This document shows positions 24,901 to 36,900 of a stretch of 64,000 nt of DNA, piece after piece. The DNA comes from Prosopocoilus inquinatus (Eukaryota; Arthropoda; Insecta; Coleoptera; Lucanidae), in contig CM069872.1 of the NCBI GenBank assembly GCA_036172665.1, positions 41,464,101 through 41,528,100 on the forward strand, given 5' to 3'. The translations under genes were made by a program, and so were the position numbers. The notes beneath the pieces are model-generated. The model was not told the origin of the DNA. It made no database searches and saw only the letters and a program-made list of their open reading frames with translations. Each line of letters opens with the position of its first letter. Positions within the stretch are counted from its first letter, which is position 1.

Positions 24901-27900
24901 TCTATTCTAAATTGTTCGTTTCATTTTTGTTGAGCAAATTCTATACCTATCTGCAATTTTTTTTGAAAGCCTTATATCTATTTAAGTCATTTCTTTTAAA
25001 ACGACGAAGGTGGCTGTGGAAAACAGAAAAATTTTTATTGATGTCAACTGGTTCGTTTGTTTTCCATGGCCACCTTAGACAATTGCTCGTTTTAAAAGAA
25101 ATAATTCAAATAGGTCTAGGGCTCTAAAAATATTGCAGATAGATATAGGATATGCATCACTGAAAAGAAAATTCAGTTTTAAACGAACATTGGAGCCTAT
25201 TCTGTATCGAGTACTTAGAAAAATTTTGTGCAAATCGTTCTTGATTGCAATGAGAACCTCGAGCAGCCTGTGTACAGCTGTTTCAGTCCTGCTTGGGGCT
25301 TCTTCTGCTGAAGAAGCCACTGCAATTAAGAACGATTTGAACAAAATTTTTCTAAGAACTTTCACTATGCTTTGACAGCAAGCATGGCCGCCTTGCATGG
25401 GGGACTTATTAGGAGCAAATTCGCTTCAATTTGTCTATCCTACTGCAATGTCAGGTCAAAAAGCGATCGTAAGATATCGCTATTTTATCTAAGTATCGAG
25501 TACGTTAAATTTAACGGACTGTTGTTATGGTAACAACCATTCATAAATCTTTGTGATTGGTTGTTACCATAGCAACAGGCTTTTAAATTTAACTTACTCG
25601 ATACAGAATAAGCCCTAATAGGGGCTATTCTGTAAAGCTTTATGATTGGTTGTTACCATACCAACAGTTCGTTAAATTTAACGTAATCGATACAGAATAG
25701 GCTCTATTTTAGGATATAAAAATATAGGGCGTGCTATTTAACTATTTAAGAAAATTGACTTAAGTCATTTAAAAATTTCTGATATTTTTCTTAGTACAAC
25801 GATCGCCCTGCAACGATAAAAATATATTTAATGCTGACTTAGAATAAGTTAAAGTATCAACGACATCTGTACCAAAAATCTTTTTTCTAAAGTTAAAAAT
25901 AAATAAAGTATGAATAAACAAAATAATGTCTACAAACGACACAGTTTTTAGGCTAAATGTTAAATGTTTTCAGAACGATTAGAATTGGGCGTAGATTATG
26001 GTACATAAAAAAATGTGTAGAATTTTATGGTCAATCCAAATTTGGTATAATAAATAGGGTTTGCCATTTGAAATAAGAAAGTTACATTGCATCCAGTACC
26101 CCCGGTTTTGATAGATGAAAATAATTTTATGTTGTGGACCTTTAAAATTGAAAACAAAAATGTCTTGAAACTTTTTTTGTATCTGCAATAATTACCGAGA
26201 TATGACGCGAGAACGCACTGTTGGGACACTCTGTATATTATATTTGTTAATTTAGTTTTGATTTTCAGGTGTAACATTAGCATAGCTACATTGAGTGATA
26301 CAAGCCAAAGCTGTGATCCTTTTATTTTATTTTACGGTCGGAAGCAAAAAATAGTAGACAATTATTACAATTTCCTGTAAATTTGTTTGATCCAAAATAG
26401 TACTGTTTAAACACCAAAGTTTTGATATTGTTGAAATTATTAAATTAAGGTTAATTTCAATAAAAAAAAATTGCAAATCGTCAAAAAGCGATCGTAGGAT
26501 GCCGTTGTTTAACCTGTTCATTAATTCCAAAGGTCAAACGGCACGAAATCATTAAGTCAACGGTCACACCAAACTATCTGACCAATCAGCGATTGAAAAA
26601 TGTGATCACGTGATTCAATCCAACCTGTATAACTTAATGTTCACTTACCGGTCTTTGCATCACTTAGGGCTCTAGTCTCAAGTTACTTGACTAAAGTCGT
26701 ATGCGAAACTGACGTCAAAATGACGCAATTCTCGAACGATCTGTATGAGAATCTACTCCATTTAGACGTCATTTTCACATACGACTTTAGTCGAGTGACT
26801 TGAGAATAGGGTCCCTGGGTTGCATTTGCAATTATAAAGTAGAGTGCAACCTACCTTCTACGAAGTCATTTACGGCCAGTCCAATTCGCCTAAAAATGTG
26901 TTCCAATAAAGCAAGCCATGAAGCGTGTCAACTAGCGCCCTCTCAAACTCATTAATATGGTGTTACCATGGTTACGACAACGACGCCTATTTTGGCAACT
27001 TACATATCAAGACTAATGGCCAGTTGCACCGAACACTTAAACCGAACTTAACTTTAAGTACTGCTTATATTGTGAGATTTGAGGTTACACAACATTCAGT
27101 AATTCACATTCTAAGCGATGCTTAAAGTTAAGCTCAGCTTAAATGTTTTGTGCAACTGGTCATAATTGACATTTCTCATAACAAAAAATTTCAAGAAGAT
27201 AGTAATTTTGACACGCTTTTTTTTCAAAAACCTTTTTTAATGCCCTTTAGACTGGCCGTATATAACGTCAATTTAACCGTGGCTAAGAAGTCTTATGTTT
27301 ACATCAGTGCCATGGAAAACGGCGAATTTTTCAGGCCCCACTATTTAGTAGGGTTCTGAGAAGTTCACCCGTTGCCATGGTATTGCTGTAAACACAAGAC
27401 TTCTTGAAAATAGACGAGCGAGATGCAAGATATGCCGATAATCGTGAGTGAGAAAGATGATTACACATCCAGATTGCACTCTACCTCACAATTTCGAACG
27501 CTACCCTGCGAAGACATATTTAAACAGTACAGAAAAATTACAGAAAACTGTAATTGTCTACAACTTCTTGTTTTTGACTGTAATTTATAAATTGATTTCA
27601 ATCAAATTTGAAGTCATTTTGTAACACGACGCTCTGGGTTAGTATCACTCAGTTTATCAATTTTTTTTTTGTATATACTACAGTTTTTATTTTACATTTC
27701 TGCACTTCTTCTTCTGTATAACTATTTTAACCGTCTATTATCCTTCGGAAGTATTTTGCTTTTTTTTAACCTTCACGTAATTTCTTGTACATAACTGTCT
27801 TTATCTCTTGTTGGTACTGAAAACTGACGCTTGCTCTGGGGTGCACTGTCACTATTCTGCTGTCACTTAATATTAACACGTGTGAAGGAATGATAAGTTA

Positions 27901-30900
27901 AAAGTAGTGTTTTGGTTTGCAGGTTCAAAAGCCTGGCATATGCGGCTAACGTTTGACAAGCTGCCAGGTGGCTGCAACCTGCACCGGTGCAAACTGTGCG
28001 GCAAAATAGTGACGCACATCCGGAACCACTATCATGTGCACTTCCCGGGCAGGTTCGAGTGCCCCCTGTGCCGCGCTACGTACACTAGAAGCGATAACCT
28101 CCGCACCCACTGCAAGTTCAAACACCCGCGCTACAATCCGGACACCAGAAAATTCGACCAGCCTGTCGTCAACGATTCTACAGCCGACTGATTTTGGCCT
28201 TTCTACTATTTTTACTATAGGGCCCTCAGCTCCTAACATACTATTTAATTCTGTTTAAGTACCTTCATTAGCGGTCGTTTTATTTTTGCTACAGTTCCAT
28301 CAAGACTTGCACTCATCTTTGACTAAATTCATTTATGTATAGTCGAAAGCAAAAAACAGACAATTACAGTTTCCTGTAATTTTTTATTATTCTCCAAAAT
28401 GGTACTGTTTAAAAATGACTTCCCAGGTGATTCTTAAAAAATTCAAAACTTTCAGATTTGTCAACCTCAAAACTTTTGGCAGCGGTAAGTGAACGAGAAA
28501 ATTGGTTAGACTAAACCACGTGATAACTTTTACGAGTCGCTGATTGGTCAAGTAGTATGGTTAGACTAGAGACCTTCTAATTATAGCGTTTTCAACTGAC
28601 CGCACTGGCATGCACTGAGTGTATTTCCATCTCGGTTCAGCTTTATGTAATAAAACGAGATGGAGATACACTCAGTGCACACTAGTGCAGCGAGCGGAAA
28701 CGCTATTAGAGTCTGGCAGATTGGCGTGCATTTTTAATTGGTTCCGCCATATTTCAGCCAGTCATAAGGAATGTAAGTGCAGTTTGGCGCCAACACATGA
28801 ATTTGATTTTCAAAATAAGCAAGTAAGGTTGGGAAATATTGGGCACATTCAACGGACGCTCAGCGGCTGAGTTGTTTACTCAGCAGTCGTTTGTGATTGG
28901 CTATTGCTGTCGCCGCAAAAAAAATTGGACACTTTTTTTTAACGTAAATTTAATAATGGTAAGAATTTTATATATTTATTGGTTATTGTGGCCACTATTT
29001 AGTGAGTGGATATGACATGTCATTTTAACAAGGAGAAAAAAAGAATCTAAAAATATAGTTATGTTTACATTGCAAAGCAAATTTTCCTTTGAGTCATTTA
29101 ACATTGAATTTGTAAAATCGAAGTTTAGTCATTATTTCAGTTTGAAGAATACTGACTCAAAAATGGAAATTGAATTTATCTTCAAAAAAGTTAATTTGTT
29201 TGTCATTCGCGGATGACAGTTCATAATTACAGCATGCCAGCAAAAGTTTTGCTATCGTTAAATTTACGTTAAGAAGTGTCCACGTTTTTTTTTTTTTTTT
29301 TTTTTTGACGGCGACAGTACCTTAATTTGACATTAATCAAAAACAATTGCAGAGTAAGCAACTCAGCCGCTGAGCAAGCAACTCAGTCGCCGAGCGTCCC
29401 TGAACGCGCCCATTGTCGATTTGACGCTGAGCGAACTCTTTTGACACTGACGAAACTTTTGGAGAAAGGAAAATTTACAGGAAACTGTAATTGTCTATTA
29501 ATTTTTTGCTTTCGACCGTGTTTAGTTTAGTTATTTACATCAACAAACAAACTAAATCCCACCAATTCATACTTTTCATGTTATTGATCTCGAAATAAAA
29601 GAAATTTACAATTTACCGTTTCACCAATACGGTTACTATTATACATGTATTAACGCCTGTTTGGTAAAATTAATACCGAACAAAACAGTCTAAATGTTTT
29701 TAAAAATAAACTGCATTACATCTGATTGAAAAAAAAAAGATTTACATGTATATTCAAACTGTGAATTAGATTTCGGTTTCCGAAACAAAATATATTGCAT
29801 GTAATGTTCGCTGTAAACTTATGTGGTAATCTCACTGTTATGTAACTACTACGTATACTTGTTGTTGATAGATACATGACGAGAAAACGTACGCATTATT
29901 TTGTAACTGTGAATTTCTAATAAGAAAGTATATTTTTTAAATGACAACTTAAGACTAACTGGAAATTAATCTGCGATACTTAATAATCTTCTAATGGAGT
30001 TATAAAATTTAAAAGTGCAGTCTCTCGAACGATGTCATTTCTTTTTGTATTGTTAATTAGAGTAAACGAGAAGAAAAAAAAAACGTTAAAAATTGTAATG
30101 TAGGAAGATGATAGGAGCTTTGAAACACAAAAGTCTGTGATTTAAGAAAAAAAAATCATTTAAGTGTTACCTATTGTGAATAGGTAAGAAAAATATCTTA
30201 TGCTGCTCTAATGGAGAATAAATTGTCGTAAAAATAACCGTCCCAGAAACTGTTGGGTTCTTGAAGCAAGTTCACGGTAACCGCCAGTCAATCTTTGACT
30301 AAGTGTTGTCTCATATATTGCCAAATTAACAAATGTAGTTAACATTTATTTAAGTGCAATTTTATTTTATACTTTGATATTACCTCATATTTTCGTGTCT
30401 TATGCTAGGAATATTATTATTATTGTAAGAATCTCTAAGTTTTGTACCTTTTACTGAGGTGTTGCGGCCTTTGGATAGTTTCGTAATTACTGTATATCGA
30501 TAGATTATAAAACTAAAAATTTTCTTTATTAGAATTAAATCTCATATATAATTATGTATTTATTTTTGTATCAACATTTACAATGCACAGTATCTGAATT
30601 CGAGGTTTTTTTTAAGGAAACAGCTTTGTAGATTTCAGAAACAAAACAAAAATTGACTGTTCATTTTATACTAATAACATCATATCAGTGTAATATATTC
30701 ATAGGTTTTATAAAATAAAAAAAAAAAATAAGTGATTCCATTTTTAAATAAAATAATAAACGAAATGTTTGTGCCAAATAATAAAAAGTTCCTTGAAAAG
30801 AACAAAAAGAAAAGAATTTCCAGTACTGTGTAAGTTCGTGTTGATATTTCTATAATAACACTGAAATTAGTTGCAATATATGTTATAAGTTTTTGAATGT

Positions 30901-33900
30901 ACCTTATTATTATGTACATATATTTACGAAGTTGGTTTTATATGGTGTTAAAGGTGTGGTATTAATATTGGGTTTTGTTTTTTCGTACTAAGAAGATTGC
31001 TTTTTAATATATTTTTTCAATTAAGATATAAACTAAAAATCTAGTGCATTAATAACGTTTTTATAAATATGTGTTGTTTATCGAAACAGTTTGTTGTTAC
31101 TTTTTATAATAATATATACTATATCTTATATATTCTAATATATTATAACTTGGCATTAGAATGGTTATATACTGGGTATGAATATTAAACGATTGTGATA
31201 ACGTCGGCAAGAATGGTGCTAAGCAACCTTAAAACTGTTCTGTGTAATGTGCAATACTTAGTTTATACGTAAATTTATTTAAAGGTCATTAGTTTTTTTT
31301 TTTTACCATCACGACAGTTAACCGATTCAGGATTAAAAAGGAAACAATAGATCAAAACGTCTTTTAGGCGGGCGGAGGCCACATAATCATATATCACAAA
31401 GCAATCCGTTACCTTTTATAATCTTAGAACAGGGTCAGATAAGCAGAAATTAACAAAGCACATGAGTAGAAGGGAAAATGATTTAAGCAAAGTGAAATCA
31501 CATCAATTAAATCATTTTTTGCATCAACCTCTATATTAATACTCTTAAGTTATCAACGAAAATTTATGTTTCCTTGTGAAGAGATACTTAATTTGTTAAA
31601 TTCAGCAGGCATTCAATTGTTACACAAAATTATAAATTAATGAATCTTATTTTAGCTCTTTTAGGAGTACTATTTAATTCAAACTATTATACATCTATAA
31701 TAATGACCTGCTGAATTATTTAAAAATTTACATTTATTGTAAAAAAAACGCTCTTAGTTTTCCTTGTTTCTCAATTAAATTAAATTATAAACATGGGGTT
31801 GCGGTAGTTTATATAAAGTAGCATTTATATATTGGCTCTTACTGTAGTATGGTTTTGTACTAGAAAAAAAATATTAATCAAAATGCCGTGTGGGCTGACG
31901 ATTGTGCGCATTTGTTTAAATGATAAAGTTTCATTAATTAATTACACTTTTAGTTTAGTTAAACTGCGTACAAATATATGCTCATTTAATGTGTAAGCGT
32001 GCGGTGCCCTCGCATGGTCACAGAAAAAAAGAGAAAGAAATTGATGTACGCTGTGTTTTTCTTTCAGATTTAGCCTCGATGAATTCAGGGCGATTTCTTT
32101 TTTCTTTTTTTTTTTTTTGTTGTAACTGCGCCGTGCAGTTGCTTTTTAAGTTTGTTACTTAAATGGAAATATTTTTGAAATTATAATCAAGGCAGATCAC
32201 ATTACGTCATTAATTAATTAATTAATTAAATGAATTTGCATTCGTGCGTGCATTTATTATTGTATTTTAATATTTTTTATTAAAAATGGTGTGTTAACTA
32301 ATTCCTCGTTTCATTTTTTTTTACTTGCCTTTCTATACACTTGTACCAACTGGTCAAGTCTAAACAATTTTAATTAATAAATGCCATGTAAAAAGAAAGT
32401 TATTTCGGTTTGCAACAGTTAGCAATTTTGTGGCAGTTTTATGTATAGGTACGGGAGATACAATGTGATTTATTGAAAAAGGATCAGAGAATCATAAAAT
32501 TTCCAAAATTATTTTTTATCTTATCTGTATGATGTGATATTCATTGTTGTGTAAAAGTTGTTAAAAACTGAGGGAAGAAATGACGAATCAACTTCAATAT
32601 GGTAACCTCTCACTTTGTAACAAATTTCACATAAAAATTAACATCATTGTATACAAACCTTAGATAAGCTTACTTTCAGATTAATGTTGTGTTCCTTTTT
32701 CAAAGGAACTGAGCTTAGATCAGGAGAGAAGTGAGTGACTCAGTTCACCTAAAAAAATCAAAGAAAATTTATTTAAATGGGAGGGGAAAACTGAGTAAAT
32801 TCTTACGTCAAAGTATGTTGAAATTTGTAAATAATCCATTAAGGTTTTTTAAACTACAAGTTAACGTTAACTTCTAGTTTACATCTACGGCTAGGCATGG
32901 TTTTTCAATCACAAGTTAACTTTAGAAAAATTAACCGAAATTAAAGTTGTGATAAAAAAATTGAGTCTAACAATTTACATAAAAAAATGAATGAAAATTC
33001 TTTTATCAAATGATGTCGAAATTTAAATTTGCAGTAATACATTTAAGGCTTGGTTTTTCAATTACAAGTTAACGTTAACTTCCAGTTTGCTGCTTCTCGG
33101 GTTAAGTCTGCTTTTGCAATCATAAATTAACTTTAAAAAAGTAAACCGAAAGTAAAGTTGTGATAAAAAAACTGGGCCTAACCATTAAATGCGAAGAAAA
33201 TTGTTCCTACGGCAATAAACTGAAGGTTAAAGTTAATTCGTGATTTAAAAACTAGTCCTATAAGTAATTTAAGGAAGTAAGAAACAGGTTTCATTCAATT
33301 TAATGAAATATCTTTTAGCAACTACTGCAAGAAAAAATTCTTGTACACTAAAGTATTTTTTTAAATAATGAATGCCCCTTATTACTGAGTGGCAAACGCT
33401 CATTACTGATGCAGGGTATGCAGTTACTTCAAATCAGCGAGGAGAGAAGCAACATCCTCACTTCTAGGGCCGTATTCTCGAATCGAATGAACAAATTCGC
33501 AAGAAAACCTTGACGTCACGTTATCTTGTGAGTTTGTTCCCTCGATTCGAGAATAGGGCCCCTGGAGCCGTATTCTCGAATCGAAGGAACAAACCAGCAA
33601 GAAAATTTTACGTCAAAATGACGTAATTCTTTTACGATTTGCGTAGTTTTGTATGAGGGCCTACGTCATTTTGACGTCACGTTATCTTGTGAGTTTGTTC
33701 TCTCGATCCGAGAATAAGCACCCTGGAGCCTTATTCTGGAATAGAGGAAATAAACTCTTGTACACTAAAGTATTTTTTAAAATAATTAATGCCCCTCATT
33801 ACTGAAGGACGAACGCTTATTACTGATGTACGGTTTGCAGTTCTTTCAAATCAGCGAGGCGGGAAGCAACTTCCTCACTTCCGGAGCCGTATTCTCGAAT

Positions 33901-36900
33901 CGAAGGAATAAATTCGCAAGAAAACCTTACGTCAAAATGACGTAATTCTCTTACTACGATTGCGTAGTTTTGTATGAGAGCGTACGTCATTTTGACATCA
34001 CGTTCTCTTGTGAGTTTGTTCTCTCGATTCGAGAATAAGGCCCCTGGAGCCGTATTCTTGAATCGAAGGAACAAACCCGCAAAAGAACGTGACATCAAAA
34101 TGACGTAATACTCTTACGATTTGCGTAGTTTTGTATGAGAACCTACGTCATTTTGACGTCACATTTTCTTGTGCGTTTGTTTCCTCGATTCGAGAATAAG
34201 CACTCTGGAACCTTATTCTCGAATCGTGGGAACAAACTCACAAGAGAACGTAACGTTAAAATGACGTCACGACTTTACGTTTTATATTGTTTTGTATGAG
34301 AGCCTACGTCATTTTGACGTCACGTTCTCTTGCGAGTTTGTTCCCTCGATTCGAGAACAAGACCTCTGCTTAGGTACTTCACTTTGAGCAAAAGAAACAT
34401 GTGATTTAAGCGAGGAAAAGGAAGTGAGGTAATATGCAATACTTAAAATTGATGTAAAAGGAAAGCAACTAATGTAACCTGCGTTAATACCAAAACTTCA
34501 CAATAAATTTTCTAGATGTCTTGCACTCACAAAACATTATTGCATCGTCCTTTTAAATTTTCAAATTTGCATTATTTAAACTAACTGGTTAAACAGATGA
34601 CAAATACAAAGAACTCTGGCCTATTTTCAAAAAAATCACACGGTATAATATGTTGGTAATTTTAAAGAAATCAAAATTAAAACATGATTGGTTATCATCG
34701 AAAGCAAAAACAAAAATTATGATTATGATTTATAAAAGTTGCAAAATTTTGGGGGTTTCATTATTTATCAAGTGTTTAAGCTTGAATTGAATTCAGTGCG
34801 AATTTGTTCTAATGATATTCCATTTATCATTAGTAAATCTCATGTTTTTTCTTTTTTTAAATAAACCACAGTGAAAAATAGAAAGCATGTTAATAAGACA
34901 CAAGCCGCTGTCATCATCAAGAATAATCAATCGGTAATGATTCATAGACTTACTGAACCGATTGACCAGTACAATTACGTCTTTGTTTCAGATGTTAAGT
35001 GCTACAAGGTATCGCAGTTGTTCGAAAGGGTCGGTTCGATGGACGAGAGGAGGCGATGTGTGTTGTGTGGGAAGATAGTCAGTAACACTAGGAACCATTA
35101 TTATGTGCATTTTCCAGGACAGTACTCGTGTGCTCACTGCCCTGCCGTATACACACGTAGTGACACTTTGCTTCTTCACATGCGTACGAAGCATCCTACG
35201 GTTGCTTAGCTATCATTTGGTGATTATTATTAAAAAACTCAAAGGGTTTGATAAAATAAATAATTAATATTTCAGCGTACTGAGAGATAAACTATATTAA
35301 TTTTAAGTTGTATGTATATCAAAAACAAATTATTTATTTTTAATATTATATTTACATTTCTTTTTTGTTTGTTTATCTATTGTTATAATTTCAATTTTTA
35401 TTTTCTTATAGTTCTATACAAATTAGATTGTTAAACATTATTCTCTTTTACGCTGAAATCTATAAGTCATACATAACGAAAGAGCCACACTTTTCGCATA
35501 CTAATTTAATTCTTGTAAATAAGTGACTTGTGTATGTATTTCTTATAGACTAGATTAATTAATTGATTTGTTAACATTGCCGAAAGTTCTCAAATTGCCA
35601 AAGAATACTTTGATTTAAAAAAAAAAAAACTAAGTCAAGTGCGTTCAATAAACAATAACTGAAGTGGAGGCAGTGCGTACGTCTAACATTAATAATTTTA
35701 AATTATTCATTTTAGAGAAATGTTTGTGATGTTAAGATAATTTAATGCAAGTGTTAATCTCCGATGGTTTTAATTTCGTTGTTATATGTAATAATCCAGA
35801 GTTTAACGATTAAATGTGTGCCATAAACCCTAATAGTAACTGCCCATGTTTAACAAATTATTTCTACCAAGTGCAATGAGGAAAGTAAAAAGATGAATTA
35901 TATAATGTACCTGCACTGTTTATTGACATATTAAATGTATGTAGAACATTTTTTCCATTGTGCCATCAAATTTCAAAGTGTTCTGACTAAACTTTTTTTT
36001 TTTAATTGGAAGACTTCACTACTTGTATCACAACTTAAATTCAGTTGTAATTACTTTGTTGTATTTTCTTCAAACCGAATGCTGTGAATTAGTAGCAAAC
36101 ACAATGATGATGCGGAGACGTTAGCTCACTTGAGGAACTATTTTCGAAAGTGAAAACCACTTAAAAATAAGCGTAGAATTATATTGAATATATTTTCTAA
36201 GTCTTTGTAATTATTCAGTGTTTTTTAGAATAATAGCGACTGAAAGTGTGTACGTATATGAAAACTATTGCCAAAAAATTTAGCATAGTCATATATATTT
36301 ATTAGCACTAATTTTTCTAGGTAATTCAGAGAGTAACGGTTCACAAATTTCCCGTGCTCTTCTCACAATTAACCATTTGTGACGAGTTTCTCCTCCTCTG
36401 TGTAACTTAAGACAGCTGTATATTTTTTGTAACTCGTACCATAAACGTGCAATGAAGGGGAAAGTTAGAAAAATTTGTACATTTAAAAAAAAAAATATCT
36501 TAATCAGGGTATATATTCCAAACATATTTAATTTTATTTATTTATACAAATATGTAAAGTTGCATCCAATAAATTGTGTATATGATGATTGGCATAATTT
36601 TTTTTATTAATCACTTCACATTCGCAGATGCAAAAACGTACATGCAGGTCAGTATTTACATACGAATTTAATGAATAATCACTTAGATATAAGCATTTAT
36701 TGTAACTGAAATATTATTTGCTGTATTTTGTTAGCAGAGATAAACGGTGGTGCTCAGCTATCCTACAACGAAATGTTCGAGGTATCACCGACGAACTCAT
36801 TAATGTATCGATGTAAGACATGCAAGAAAGAGGTGACTAACCGATGGCATCATTACCATTCGCATACACCGCAAAGGTCTTTCTGTCCGTATTGTCCATC

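Larger units (their letters stand above)
24425..26236. mobile_element. Foldback element with ~500-bp inverted arms and nested repeats
   Basis: Left arm from ACAGGTCTCCCAACAGTGCG to AAAAAGCATGCCCTATATTT (about 24425-24905), right arm from TATAGGGCGTGC (about 25725) to GCACTGTTGGGACACTCTGT (26236) in inverse order. Both contain GATGCAACTT...GTACTGG and its inverse. A direct relative is at about 55566-55745. Between the arms lie a 150-bp palindrome (about 24965-25115), a decayed hammerhead module (25209-25490) and two copies of the TACAGAATAG palindrome (25500-25708). No protein is encoded. Confidence 0.6.
23871..27922 (+). other. 3' UTR and intron with foldback element
   Basis: Holds the 24425-26236 foldback element with nested repeats, a half element at 26329-26475, a 40-bp repeat word at 26480-26521, palindromes at 26664-26816 and 27018-27166, and a half element at 27515-27588. 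No additional exon is seen. Confidence 0.55.
28192..34991 (+). other. 3' UTR and intron between fru zinc-finger exons
   Basis: 6.8 kb. Contains the nested-element complex 28338-29520, AT-rich sequence from 29.5 to 32.8 kb with no recognised feature apart from an ATTA microsatellite (32211-32230), repeated AAGTTAACGTTAACTT-type words at 32.83-33.26 kb, and the palindrome array 33470-34370. Confidence 0.5.

Noticed and set aside
27150..27359. 69-codon frame in a fru intron
   Set aside because: Overlaps a palindromic element and has no domain or splice-phase support.
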